A stretch of DNA of 64,000 nucleotides from contig NZ_MJAJ01000018.1 in the NCBI RefSeq assembly GCF_001746365.1, positions 62,001 to 126,000 of the forward strand, written 5' to 3'. The stretch comes from Streptomyces sp. LUP30 (GTDB lineage: Bacteria; Actinomycetota; Actinomycetes; Streptomycetales; Streptomycetaceae). Under the pieces are notes generated by a model. That model had not been told where the DNA came from, searched no databases, and saw only the letters and a list, made by a program, of their open reading frames with translations. A program made the position numbers and the translations under genes. Each line of letters starts with the position of its first letter. Within the stretch, counting starts at the first letter, position 1. This document shows positions 44,581 through 53,348 of the stretch, piece by piece.

Positions 44581-44832
44581 ATGTTCCGCCCCAAGCTGCC
44601 CGACGTCCCCACTCCGCCGTCGACCCTCATCCCGCAGCAGCACCACCAGCACAACCCCGCTCCGACCGCCGCCGGCCGCTCGCTCAGCCCCTACGCGGTC
44701 CCGATCGCCGCAGTCCTGGTCGGCGGAGTCGTCCTCACCGCGCTCCTGGCCGCCGTCGCCATCACGGCCATCTCCGTGGCCATCGCCGCCGTGGTCCTGC
44801 GCTCCCTGCTGAACAACGCCAACAGGCGCTGA
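44581..44832 (+). CDS. SpdD-like spread protein
   Basis: An 83-residue protein with a Pro/His/Gln-rich N-terminus (TLIPQQHHQHNPAPTAAGRS) and one long hydrophobic segment (VLVGGVVLTALLAAVAITAI), the layout of SpdD. Ribosome site GAAAGGAG precedes the ATG. It lies between the other spread genes and the replication initiator. Confidence 0.75.
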   Translation: MFRPKLPDVPTPPSTLIPQQHHQHNPAPTAAGRSLSPYAVPIAAVLVGGVVLTALLAAVAITAISVAIAAVVLRSLLNNANRR

Positions 44833-44963
44833 CCGGCCGCCGGGGCGGCAACAAGCCGCCAAGCATCCCGCCGCCCCGGGGCCGTCCCTTCCCACCGCCG
44901 AAACAGCCGAAAGGAAGTCCCATCATCATCCGGCAGACTCCGCCCCCGCTGGCGGAACTCTCC

Positions 44964-46286
44964 GTGCTGGCCTCGCTCGGGACCATGCCCGAGCTGGCCC
45001 GCCAACTCTCCGGTCTGGGCGGCTGCACGCATCCCGTCCGCCTCGACGGCCACCGCACCGAATACGCCGTCGACACCGCAACCGGCGAGATCGGCCGCCC
45101 CCTGCACCACCTCGACTCGACCGCCCTCCCCGCCGGCCAACTCCTCGTCCGCTGCAACAACCGCCGCGCGACCCGCTGCCCGGCCTGCGCCGAGACATAC
45201 CGCCGAGACACCTACCACCTGATCACCGCCGGACTACGCGGCGGCAAAGGCACCTCGGACCAGGTCGCCACCCATCCGCGCGTCTTCGCCACCTTCACCG
45301 CCCCCGGCTTCGGCCCGGTCCACAACCGCCGCACCGACGGACGCCCCTGCCGCTGCGGCGCCCACCACGACGAGAACGACAGCACGTTGGGTACGCCCCT
45401 CGACCCGGACCGCTACGACTATGAAGCGGCCGTGCTCTGGAACGCCCATGCCGGGCACCTGTGGCGGCGCTTCTCGATCTACCTCCGCCGGGAGATCGCC
45501 AAGCGCGCCGGTCTCACCCAACGCACCTTCCGCGACCATGCCCGCGTCTCCTTCGCCAAGGTCGCCGAGTATCAGAAGCGCGGTGCCGTGCACTTCCACG
45601 CGGTCATCCGCATCGACGGCCCGGAAGGCGGCGACACGGCACCGCCCGCTTGGGCGACGGCGGAGCTCCTGACGGACGCCATCCAGGCCGCGGCCACCGC
45701 CGCCCGCGTGGACGGCCCGACCGTCGACGGACGCGCGCACACCTTCGCTTTCGGCCGCCAACTCGACGTCCGCACGATCCGATCCGCCGACTTCGACGAC
45801 GGCCAGGACCTCACCGAACGCGCTGTCGCCTCGTACATCGCGAAGTACGCGACCAAGGGCGCCGAGACGGCGACCGGCACCCTCGACCGCCCGCTGAAGT
45901 TCCTCGCCGAGCTCGCCCAGGCACGCATAACCGAACACGCCCGACGCATGATCCGCGTCGCCTGGACCCTCGGCGCACGCCCTGAGCTCGCCGAGCTCCG
46001 CTTACGCGCCTGGGCGCACATGCTCGGCTTCCGCGGCCACTTCTCCACCAAATCCCGCCGCTACTCCACCACCCTCGGCGCACTCCGCGCCGCCCGCGCC
46101 GACTGGCGACGCGCACAGGTCACCGCGGTGGTCGAGACAGAGCCGGCGGAAACGACTCTCGTCCTCTCGCACTGGGGCTTCGCCGGTACTGGCCTGAGCC
46201 GTGCCGAAGCCTGGCTCGCTTCGTCCCTCGAACCCGCACTCGGAACGGAAGGAGAACCGACGTGGACTCCCGTCACGACGAGCTGA
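44964..46286 (+). CDS. RepSA-like replication initiator
   Basis: A 440-residue protein of the pSAM2 RepSA type that starts rolling-circle replication of excised elements. Motifs: cysteine-rich CNNRRATRCPACAETYRRDT (about residue 65), the HUH-type pair GAVHFHAVIRIDG (about 208), and later VASYIAKYATKGAET with a conserved Tyr/Lys. GTG 44964 has no good ribosome site, whereas GAAAGGAAG (44909-44917) precedes in-frame ATC codons at 44922-44930. The homologous region seems to begin upstream of the GTG, so the true start may be a non-standard ATC. The 3' end overlaps the xis gene by 25 bases. Confidence 0.82.
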   Translation: MLASLGTMPELARQLSGLGGCTHPVRLDGHRTEYAVDTATGEIGRPLHHLDSTALPAGQLLVRCNNRRATRCPACAETYRRDTYHLITAGLRGGKGTSDQVATHPRVFATFTAPGFGPVHNRRTDGRPCRCGAHHDENDSTLGTPLDPDRYDYEAAVLWNAHAGHLWRRFSIYLRREIAKRAGLTQRTFRDHARVSFAKVAEYQKRGAVHFHAVIRIDGPEGGDTAPPAWATAELLTDAIQAAATAARVDGPTVDGRAHTFAFGRQLDVRTIRSADFDDGQDLTERAVASYIAKYATKGAETATGTLDRPLKFLAELAQARITEHARRMIRVAWTLGARPELAELRLRAWAHMLGFRGHFSTKSRRYSTTLGALRAARADWRRAQVTAVVETEPAETTLVLSHWGFAGTGLSRAEAWLASSLEPALGTEGEPTWTPVTTS

Positions 46287-46456
46287 TGACTGTTCGCCAA
46301 GTCCTGGATGAGCTGGGCGGTGTCTCTCGCCGAACCTTCTACCGCTGGCGGGAGCTGGGATACGGGCCGGCCGCGTTCAAGCTGCCCAACGGAGAGCTCC
46401 GGGTATGGCGGAGCGACTTCACCACGTGGCTGCGACAGCTGGAGGCGGCGGCGTGA
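46262..46456 (+). CDS. xis: Excisionase (HTH, Xis-like)
   Basis: A 64-residue protein with a MerR-like winged helix: LMTVRQVLDELGGVSRRTFY then RWRELGYGPAAFKLPNGELR. GTG 46262 has AAGGAG eight bases upstream. It overlaps the end of the rep gene, and its stop overlaps the integrase start (GTGA). This order (rep, xis, int) is that of pSAM2. It should bend attachment-site DNA for excision. Confidence 0.85.
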   Translation: MDSRHDELMTVRQVLDELGGVSRRTFYRWRELGYGPAAFKLPNGELRVWRSDFTTWLRQLEAAA

Positions 46457-47826
46457 AGTCCCTTGATGTGAAGGTCTGGGCGGTTCGCAAGCGGGACACG
46501 AAGACGCCCTCGTACGGTGTCCGCTGGTCCGTTGCCGGCAACGTGCTCTCGGAGTCATTTCGCACAAAGGCGCTCGCCGACCACTTCCGCACGAAGCTCA
46601 TGCGAGCGATGCGCGACGGTGAAGAGTTCGACACCGAGTCGGGGCTCCCGGCCTCGATGGAAGAGAAGAAGTCGGCCGTGTCCTGGTACGCCTTCGCCCT
46701 CAGATACCTCGCCATGAAATGGCCCCATGCCGCCCCCAATACGAGGGACGGCATCAATGAATCCCTCACCAGCGTGACGCTGGAGCTCCTCGACGAGCGT
46801 GCCGGACGGCCGTCCGATGAGGTGATCCGCAAAGCGCTGCGCAACTGGGCCTTCGTCTTGCCGGGGCCCGACGATCGGGAAGTCCCGGACGACGTACGCA
46901 ACGTTCTCCACTGGGTGTCCAAGGCCTCTCGGCCGCTCGCCGATCTTGCTGAACCCGCCACGGCCCGCGCGGTCCTCGACTCGCTGAAGCTCAAGCTCGA
47001 CGGCACGGCGGCAGCGGCAGAAACCGTGCGGCGCAAGCGTCGGACGCTCGTCAATGCCGCGAACTACGCGGTCGACCTGGGGGAGCTGCGCGAGAACCCC
47101 ATCACGGCGGTTCGCTGGCAGAAACCGAAAGTGTCCAACCAGGTTGACCCGCGCGTCGTCGCCAACCCGGAGCAGGCTCGCAACCTCCTGGCGGCCGTCT
47201 CCTATGTGGGCGGATACCGGCGTGCCCGCGGCCGTCGTCTCGTGGGTCTGTTCGCCGCGATGTACTTCGGTGGTCTCCGGCCGGCTGAAGCGGTCGGCCT
47301 CGCCGAGACGGATCTGATCCTCCCGGAACAGGGCTGGGGCTCGGCGCTGCTCCACCGAACCCGCCCGTCGGTCGGCAAGCAGTGGACCGACTCTGGGGAG
47401 ACCCACGACGACCGCGGGCTGAAGAACCGGCCGACCGAGGACGTCCGCCGGGTACCCATTCCGCCTCACCTCGTCGCTGTGTTCCGTGAGCACCTGGCCA
47501 CCTTTGGCACAGCGGACGACGGGCGCCTGTTCTTCAGCGAGAAAGGTTCGGTCGTCCCATCCTCGACCTACTACCGCGTGTGGCAGGAGGCCCGGCTCCT
47601 CGCGCTCCCGCCGGCCGCCGCCTCCTCGCCGCTCGCGAGTCGGCCATACGACCTTCGACACTCGGCGCTGTCGACCTGGCTCAATGCCGGTGTCGACCCG
47701 ACCGAGGTCGCCGAGCGCGCCGGCAACAGCGTCGAGGTGTTGCTGACCCGCTACGCGAAGTGCCTCGACGGACGGCAGGACGTCGCCAACCGGCGTATCG
47801 AGGACCTTCTGCGCGAGTACGAGTAA
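46453..47826 (+). CDS. int: Tyrosine-recombinase integrase
   Basis: A 457-residue site-specific recombinase. Catalytic residues visible: first Arg in YFGGLRPAEAVGL (about residue 280), the H-x-x-R box RPYDLRHSALSTWL (about 400), and a conserved Tyr in LLTRYAKCLDG (about 435). The N-terminal arm- and core-binding domains precede. It is translationally coupled to xis and followed by a terminator. The tRNA-Arg gene 2 kb downstream is the probable target, given the duplicated 3' half at 3861-3909; this assignment is inference. Confidence 0.92.
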   Translation: MKSLDVKVWAVRKRDTKTPSYGVRWSVAGNVLSESFRTKALADHFRTKLMRAMRDGEEFDTESGLPASMEEKKSAVSWYAFALRYLAMKWPHAAPNTRDGINESLTSVTLELLDERAGRPSDEVIRKALRNWAFVLPGPDDREVPDDVRNVLHWVSKASRPLADLAEPATARAVLDSLKLKLDGTAAAAETVRRKRRTLVNAANYAVDLGELRENPITAVRWQKPKVSNQVDPRVVANPEQARNLLAAVSYVGGYRRARGRRLVGLFAAMYFGGLRPAEAVGLAETDLILPEQGWGSALLHRTRPSVGKQWTDSGETHDDRGLKNRPTEDVRRVPIPPHLVAVFREHLATFGTADDGRLFFSEKGSVVPSSTYYRVWQEARLLALPPAAASSPLASRPYDLRHSALSTWLNAGVDPTEVAERAGNSVEVLLTRYAKCLDGRQDVANRRIEDLLREYE

Positions 47827-47844
47827 GACACCCTGCACCCCACC

Positions 47845-47884
47845 GAGGCCCCCGGGCACCTTGTCCGGGGCCTCTCTCGTTTTG
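47845..47884 (+). terminator. Intrinsic terminator after int
   Basis: GAGGCCCC (47845-47852) pairs with GGGGCCTC (47867-47874), extended by CGG/CCG, and is followed by TCTCGTTTT. It sits 19 bases after the int stop. Confidence 0.8.
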
Positions 47885-47931
47885 AGCGCCCTCCTGCGAT
47901 GCTTCGAGCCGAGAGCGGACGAGGGGGGCTC

Positions 47932-48786
47932 GTGGAGCTGAGGGTGACGCGCTGGAAGCGGTACGGACAGGATCGCCTGTACGCGAACCTGCCAGATGGC
48001 ACCGCGGTCGGCTGGGCGGACCTCAGGACGGGGGACATCACGGTCCTGGTCGCCGAGCATGGCGACAACGTGATCGCCGTGCTGACACATCACTTACGGA
48101 GTAACTCCGAGTCGGTCATGCAACAGAGAGCACCTGAGGCTCAAGCGCGGCCCATGCTGCCGCCTTTGACGTCGGCCGACGACCTGTCCACCAACCGTCC
48201 AGGGGAGTCCCTCCGGGACCTGCTCGACAAATCCGGCGTGGGTCTGATTGAGCAGCTCGTCTCACAGCTCTTGCGTCGCCGCACAGAGTGGGATTCCTGG
48301 CGCAAGGGGCTGGCGGGAGAGAGGAGAGTGGGAGCCGAGCTGAACCGCTTGGCACGTTACGGCTGGCGGGTCCTGCATTCCATCCCCCTGGCCGACAAGG
48401 TGGACGTCGATCACTTGCTGGTCGGGCCCGGCGGCGTGTTCAGCATCAACACCAAGCACCACCACAAAAAGGCTGTGTGGGTCGGCGACGATTCCGTGAA
48501 GGTCAATCACGGAAAGCCGGCCCCGTACGCACGCAAGAGCCGGGCGGAAGCCAAGCGGGTAGCTCGAGTGCTTGAGCACTATTGCGGCTTTCCCGTACCG
48601 GTGGAGCCCGTGCTCGTCTTCGTCGGTGTGACCGATCTGAAGGTGGTCGCCACACAGCTCAGCGTGCGCGTATACCAGGAGCGTCAGGTGGCGGCACTGG
48701 CGCCGCTCTCGGGGGTGCTGACAGCTGAACAGGTCGAGCAGGTGTACGGCGTCGCTCGCCATCGACAGGCTTGGAGCCAGGCCTGA
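47932..48786 (+). CDS. NERD (nuclease-related) domain protein
   Basis: A 284-residue protein. The C-terminal half has the NERD pattern: GLAGERRVGAELNRLARYGW, VDHLLVGPGGVFSINTKHHH (D...N-x-K nuclease-like core), then an extended strand and KRVARVLEHY. The N-terminal half (VELRVTRWKRYGQDRLYANL) is a small unnamed domain. GTG 47932 follows GAGGGGGG; an in-frame ATG 33 bases earlier is less likely. It lies between the integrase and the tRNA and is probably cargo, perhaps a defence nuclease. Confidence 0.82.
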   Translation: MELRVTRWKRYGQDRLYANLPDGTAVGWADLRTGDITVLVAEHGDNVIAVLTHHLRSNSESVMQQRAPEAQARPMLPPLTSADDLSTNRPGESLRDLLDKSGVGLIEQLVSQLLRRRTEWDSWRKGLAGERRVGAELNRLARYGWRVLHSIPLADKVDVDHLLVGPGGVFSINTKHHHKKAVWVGDDSVKVNHGKPAPYARKSRAEAKRVARVLEHYCGFPVPVEPVLVFVGVTDLKVVATQLSVRVYQERQVAALAPLSGVLTAEQVEQVYGVARHRQAWSQA

Positions 48787-48832
48787 GGCAGCCCATCTCA
48801 GCGAGGGGTCAGTCGTCCCTGCCGGAAGCGGT

Positions 48833-49582
48833 TCACCCGTCCCAGCGGGTTGCAACGGCATCCGCGACGCTGAAGACAGCGTCGCACTCGGCGCATTGCG
48901 CCTTACCGAAAAGATAAGTCAACTTGCCCGCGACATCGGCCTGGTTGTCGGCGAGCGCGCGACTGTGCAGTCTTTGGGCAAGCCCCTCCAGCGCTGAGGA
49001 GTCTGCAGGCTGAAGAGGGATCTTCTTTGCCGCGGTCTCGTTCATGTACATGCTGTGTGTGGTCGAGAAGAAGCCGTACTCACCGAAGGCTATGAAGTTC
49101 TCGGCGCTGCACGCGGGGCAGGGCACTTCGTACTCGTCATCGTTCAGGCCGTCGAGTTGTTCGCCCCAAACCTCGACATCTTCGAAGCCGAGGAGTGCGG
49201 CGAGCAAGTAGACGTAAGTTACGGGGTCATCGCTGAGGCTCGGATCCCGAAGAGCTTCCTCAGTCAGTTGCAGCAGGTCGGACATCTCCGAGGCATAGGC
49301 CACGTGGGGATCTTGCTCGCCGTATGGCTGGTCAGTACTGGCCGCGATGGTGCCGGCCAGCAAGAGCGGTTGCTGCCTGTCCGCGGGCGACCACTGGCGC
49401 GCCAGGTCTCGTAGGGTCGGCAAGGCCGCGTGGCTTGCCGAGTAGACGGTGCCCTGATGGCACAGTCGGGACCAGAGCTCGGTCCAGCCTGAATCGTTCG
49501 GGGCTTGGCTCACCGCGTCGAGCAGACCGGGAATGTCTTCTGCCGTGCCGTAGGCGTGGTGGAGCTGCGACCAGTCCGTCAT
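48833..49582 (-). CDS. Hypothetical protein with two CxxC zinc motifs
   Basis: A 249-residue protein starting MTDWSQLHHAYGTAEDIPGL. The N-terminal half is helical, HEAT-repeat-like. Two cysteine pairs, CPACSAE (about residue 153) and CAECDAVF (about 233), could bind one zinc ion. No family recognised; the first half recalls proteins related to toxin immunity, which I cannot confirm. It is convergent with the NERD gene and is the last gene before the tRNA. Confidence 0.6.
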   Translation of the reverse strand: MTDWSQLHHAYGTAEDIPGLLDAVSQAPNDSGWTELWSRLCHQGTVYSASHAALPTLRDLARQWSPADRQQPLLLAGTIAASTDQPYGEQDPHVAYASEMSDLLQLTEEALRDPSLSDDPVTYVYLLAALLGFEDVEVWGEQLDGLNDDEYEVPCPACSAENFIAFGEYGFFSTTHSMYMNETAAKKIPLQPADSSALEGLAQRLHSRALADNQADVAGKLTYLFGKAQCAECDAVFSVADAVATRWDG

Positions 49583-49812
49583 GCCAGCGATCTAAGCAGT
49601 CGGGCGCCGCAGACTTCACGGCTGGGGGCGTGCCAGTCGCCCTGTCGTCGGAAGCAGTCGGCGACCTGCGGCGATGCTCCAAGATCCCGTCCACGCCTCG
49701 TCCACAGACCTCGACATACGACCGCTTCGGGCTGCATCCGGCTGCACATACGCGAAGACCCCGGCCTCAGCGTTTCCGCTGGTGACGGGGTCTTTGGGCA
49801 CCTTCTGCAAGG

Positions 49813-49884
49813 TGCCCCCGGCAGGATTCGAACCTGCGCACACGGCTCCGGAGGCCGTTGCTCTATCCCCTGAGCTACGGGGGC
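49813..49884 (-). tRNA. tRNA-Arg (anticodon CCG)
   Basis: A 72-base cloverleaf on the minus strand: acceptor GCCCCCG / CGGGGGC plus discriminator A, D arm GCTC/GAGC, anticodon stem ACGGC/GCCGT with loop CTCCGGA (anticodon CCG), and T arm GCAGG/CCTGC with loop TTCGAAT. CCA is not encoded. Its 3' half is repeated at 3861-3909, which marks this gene as the integration site and right end of the mobile interval. Confidence 0.97.
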
Positions 49885-50049
49885 GTGTCGGTCGTGAGGT
49901 GTTGCTCGCGGCGACGGGTAGAACACTACCAGCTCGCTCGGGGTGATCAGGAACGGGTTTCCGGGGGTTGCGGGGGGCCGGGTCGCTCGCACGGGGTGGA
50001 AGTGGGGAAAACCCGGACGCGGTGGCCGGTCCCGACCTACTCTCGAGTT

Positions 50050-50580
50050 GTGTCAGGCGCGTCGGGCCGGGTGCTTGTGGTGGACGACAACAAGGTCATC
50101 CGGCAGCTGATCAGGGTCAATCTCGAGCTGGAGGGCCTCGAGGTCGTGACCGCGTCCGACGGTGCCGAGTGTCTGGATGTCGTTCATCAGGTGCGGCCCG
50201 ATCTTGTGACCCTCGATGTCGTCATGCCCCGCTTGGACGGGTTGGGCGCCGCCGCTCGGTTGCGTGCCGATCCGCGGACGCGTGACCTCCCCCTCGTCAT
50301 CATCAGCGCCTGTACGCAGTACGAGGTCGAGTCCGGCCTCGAGGTCGGCGTCGACGCGTTTCTCGCCAAGCCCTTCGATCCCGCCGAACTCGTCTCCGTC
50401 GTACGGACGTTGGTGGAGCGGGAGCGGGAGCGGGAGCGGGGTGGAGACGAGGGCGTCGGGGACGGTGAGGAGGACGGGGGCGGGGTGCGGTCGGGGCTGG
50501 GGGTGGGGCTCGGCACGGGGGCCGCGATCGGGGCCGGCAAAGGCAGCGGGCCGAGTGCGGGAGTCGCGGGCGGGGAGTAA
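50050..50580 (+). CDS. Receiver-domain response regulator without output domain
   Basis: A 176-residue protein. Residues 8-125 are a CheY-like receiver: acidic pair in VLVVDDNK, phosphorylation Asp in VTLDVVMPRLDG (about 57), and Lys in FLAKPFDPAEL (about 107). After an Arg/Glu repeat (RERERERGG) comes a Gly-rich low-complexity tail. No DNA-binding domain is present. GTG 50050 is the likely start. It lies on the chromosomal side of the tRNA. Confidence 0.85.
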   Translation: MSGASGRVLVVDDNKVIRQLIRVNLELEGLEVVTASDGAECLDVVHQVRPDLVTLDVVMPRLDGLGAAARLRADPRTRDLPLVIISACTQYEVESGLEVGVDAFLAKPFDPAELVSVVRTLVERERERERGGDEGVGDGEEDGGGVRSGLGVGLGTGAAIGAGKGSGPSAGVAGGE

Positions 50581-50847
50581 GGCACTGTCTTCGAGTCCGT
50601 GTCCCCTCTCGAACCGGCCGCTTTCGGTCCCCCTCGCCGGCCCTTCCGTTCGCCATCCACCGTCCACCGTGCACGGTCCAGGCGTCACGATCGCGCCGCC
50701 TTCTCCGTCGCCGTAGCCCTGGTCCGTGTGCCCTGTCCCGGCGTCCCCTTTCCGGCGTCCCGTTTCCCGGCCTTCTCGGCGTCCACATCTCGGGACCCTG
50801 CCGAATCGGCTCGCCCAGCCACCCCCCTCCTCCCATACGCTTGGCCC

Positions 50848-51897
50848 GTGACTCCCGTCGAGCTCTCCCGCACCGTGCTGCGCGCGGTGCGTCGTGCTGT
50901 CGACGAGGGGGAGCTCAGCGTGGCCGTTCCGGCTCGGGCCGTGGTCACGCCGCCGGGGCCCGGGGGGCGTGGGGACTACGCCACCAACATCGCCCTGCAG
51001 CTCGCGCGGCCGGCCGGGCAGGCGCCGCTTCGGGTGGCCGAGGTTCTCCGGCCGTATCTGATGGGCGCCGAGGGCGTCTGTGGGGTCGAGATCACCGGGC
51101 CCGGGTTCCTCAACATCAGTCTCGACGGTTCGGCCGTCTCCGATCTCGTCCGGCGGATCAGGCTCGACGGCCCGCGGTACGGGCATGCCGACGACCTCGC
51201 CGGAGAGGTCTTCGAGGTCCGGGTGCCGTACGAGGTGCGGGCCGAGGTGCTCGCCGACGTGCTCGCGCGGATCATCGGGTCGCAGGGCGGCCGTGTCGAC
51301 GTCAGCCATGACGGCAGCCATGACGTCAGTCATGACCTCGGCCGCGGCGGTGTGGTCCTGCGGCCCGTTCCCGCTCCGGAGGATCCCGCTCCGCTCGGGC
51401 TCGACGCCGCTCGCTGGGCGCTGCTGCATCCCGCCCCGCACGACCGGCCCCGCATCACCGCAGATCATCTCGTCCAGCGCGAGGGCAATCCCCTCTTCCG
51501 CGTCCGCTATGCCCACGCCCGCACCCGGGCCGTGAGCCGGAACGCCGCCGACCTGGGCTTCACCGCCGAGCCCGGCCCGATGGACGCCGCCGACCTCGTC
51601 GGCCTTCTCGCGGACTATCCCCGCGTACTCGCCACGGCCGTCGCCCCGGCGAGTCGGCCGTCCAAGCCGTCGTCGGCCCCGCTGGTGGTTCCCGATTCCT
51701 CCGCGCCGTCCCGGCTGGCCAGGCATCTGGTCGGGGTGGCCGACGCCACGTTCGTCCTGCTTCCCGTCGTTCTCCCGCGGGGTGAGGAGAAACCCTCGGC
51801 CGCCCATCGTGCCCGGCTCGCGCTCGCCGAAGCGGCCGGGGCGGTGCTGGCCGGCGGCCTGTCCCTGCTCGGCATCGACGCACCCGACCACCTCTGA
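50848..51897 (+). CDS. nrtL: ArgS-related anticodon-binding protein
   Basis: A 349-residue protein that keeps the N-terminal (Arg-S additional) and C-terminal DALR anticodon-binding parts of arginyl-tRNA synthetase, but has no HIGH/KMSKS catalytic core. N-terminal: DYATNIALQLARPAGQAPLR and ITGPGFLNISL; C-terminal: VRYAHARTRAVSRNA. In streptomycetes this gene (NrtL) lies directly before lysA, as here. Its function is unknown. A GTG start is chosen. A block GGCAGCCATGACGTCAGTCA-type repeat encodes SHDGSHDVSHD in the middle. Confidence 0.85.
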   Translation: MTPVELSRTVLRAVRRAVDEGELSVAVPARAVVTPPGPGGRGDYATNIALQLARPAGQAPLRVAEVLRPYLMGAEGVCGVEITGPGFLNISLDGSAVSDLVRRIRLDGPRYGHADDLAGEVFEVRVPYEVRAEVLADVLARIIGSQGGRVDVSHDGSHDVSHDLGRGGVVLRPVPAPEDPAPLGLDAARWALLHPAPHDRPRITADHLVQREGNPLFRVRYAHARTRAVSRNAADLGFTAEPGPMDAADLVGLLADYPRVLATAVAPASRPSKPSSAPLVVPDSSAPSRLARHLVGVADATFVLLPVVLPRGEEKPSAAHRARLALAEAAGAVLAGGLSLLGIDAPDHL

Positions 51898-51911
51898 AAG
51901 AGCACGCCCAG

Positions 51912-53303
51912 ATGAGCCGTTCCGCCCACCCCGCCGGGCCCCGTCACGCCGACGTCCTTCCCGAGGGCCACTACTCCGCTCCGCCCGCCGACCTCAACGC
52001 CCTCGATCCCAAGGTGTGGGCGCGGACCGTCGTCCGTGACGACGACGGTGTCGTGACCGTCGGCGGCGTCGACGTCGTCACCCTCGCCGAACAGCACGGC
52101 ACGCCCGCCTACATCCTCGACGAGGCCGACTTCCGCGACCGGGCCCGGGCCTGGCGCACCGCGTTCGGGGCCGACGCCGACGTCTTCTACGCGGGCAAGG
52201 CCTTCCTGTCCCGGGCCGTCGTCCGGTGGCTGCACGAAGAAGGGCTGAACCTCGACGTCTGCTCCGGCGGCGAGCTCGCCACCGCTCTGTCCGCCGGAAT
52301 GCCCGCCGACCGGATCGCCTTCCACGGCAACAACAAGTCGACGGACGAGATCGAGCGGGCCGTCGACGCCGGTGTCGGGCGGATCGTGCTCGACTCGTTC
52401 CAGGAGATCGTGCGGGTCGCGCACATCGCGCAGTCGCGGGGCAAGCGACAGCGGGTGCAGATCCGGGTCACCGTCGGCGTCGAGGCGCACACGCACGAGT
52501 TCATCGCCACCGCCCACGAGGACCAGAAGTTCGGGATTCCGCTCGCCGGCGGACAGGCCGCCGAGGCCGTGCGGCGGGCGCTCCAGCTCGACGGGCTGGA
52601 GCTGATCGGGATCCACTCGCACATCGGGTCGCAGATCTTCGACATGTCCGGCTTCGAGGTCGCCGCCCACCGGGTCGTCGGGCTGCTCAAGGACATCCGC
52701 GACGAGCACGGGGTCGAGCTGCCGGAGATCGACCTCGGCGGCGGGCTGGGGATCGCCTACACCAGCGACGACGATCCGCGCGAGCCGCACGAGATCGCCA
52801 AGGCGCTGACGGAGATCGTCACCCGGGAGTGCGAGGCGGCCCGGTTGCGCACGCCGCGTATCTCGGTGGAGCCGGGGCGCGCCATCGTGGGGCCGACCGC
52901 CTTCACCCTCTACGAGGTGGGCACCGTCAAGCCGCTCGACGGGCTGCGGACGTACGTCTCCGTCGACGGCGGCATGTCGGACAACATCCGTACCGCGCTG
53001 TACGACGCCGAGTACAGCGTCGCGCTCGTCTCCCGCGTCTCCGACGCCGCGCCGATGCCGGCGCGTGTCGTGGGCAAGCACTGCGAGAGCGGGGACATCG
53101 TGGTCAAGGACGCTTTCCTGCCCGCCGACCTGGCGCCGGGCGACCTCGTCGCCGTCCCCGCCACCGGCGCGTACTGCCGGTCCATGGCCAGCAACTACAA
53201 CCACGTGCTGCGGCCGCCGGTCGTCGTCGTGCACGAGGGTGAGTCGCGGGTCGTCGTGCGGCGCGAGACGGAGGAGGATCTGCTGCGGCTCGACGTCGGC
53301 TGA
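51912..53303 (+). CDS. lysA: Diaminopimelate decarboxylase
   Basis: A 463-residue PLP enzyme that makes L-lysine from meso-diaminopimelate. PLP lysine in VFYAGKAFLS (about residue 97), GIHSHIGSQIFD (about 237), glycine loop in EIDLGGGLGIAY (about 277), EPGRAIVG (about 320) and CESGD (about 395) for the active-site cysteine. GAAAGAG precedes the ATG. It starts 14 bases after nrtL, so it is co-transcribed. The stop codon lies in a short tandem repeat. Confidence 0.96.
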   Translation: MSRSAHPAGPRHADVLPEGHYSAPPADLNALDPKVWARTVVRDDDGVVTVGGVDVVTLAEQHGTPAYILDEADFRDRARAWRTAFGADADVFYAGKAFLSRAVVRWLHEEGLNLDVCSGGELATALSAGMPADRIAFHGNNKSTDEIERAVDAGVGRIVLDSFQEIVRVAHIAQSRGKRQRVQIRVTVGVEAHTHEFIATAHEDQKFGIPLAGGQAAEAVRRALQLDGLELIGIHSHIGSQIFDMSGFEVAAHRVVGLLKDIRDEHGVELPEIDLGGGLGIAYTSDDDPREPHEIAKALTEIVTRECEAARLRTPRISVEPGRAIVGPTAFTLYEVGTVKPLDGLRTYVSVDGGMSDNIRTALYDAEYSVALVSRVSDAAPMPARVVGKHCESGDIVVKDAFLPADLAPGDLVAVPATGAYCRSMASNYNHVLRPPVVVVHEGESRVVVRRETEEDLLRLDVG

Positions 53304-53348
53304 GCGCGACGTCGGCTGAGCGCGACGTCGGCTGAGCGCGACGTCGGC
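53291..53348 (+). repeat. 16-base tandem repeat over the lysA stop codon
   Basis: Unit CGACGTCGGCTGAGCG repeated at 53291, 53307 and 53323 plus 10 bases of a fourth copy. Each full unit carries an in-frame-looking GGC-TGA, so the end of lysA is duplicated. Confidence 0.95.

Larger units (their letters stand above)
3861..49884. mobile_element. Putative 46-kb integrative conjugative element (AICE-like) at tRNA-Arg
   Basis: The interval is bounded by the truncated tRNA-Arg copy and the intact tRNA-Arg in direct orientation. Near its right end it carries a tyrosine integrase, an excisionase, a RepSA-like initiator, spread proteins, a TraB/FtsK translocase and GntR regulators: the gene set of pSAM2-type actinomycete integrative elements. 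Classic members are about 10-25 kb. The extra left part holds defence-type genes, so this may be an enlarged element or several stacked insertions sharing the site. The five mismatches between the repeats argue that the ends are old or derive from different events. Confidence 0.6.
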
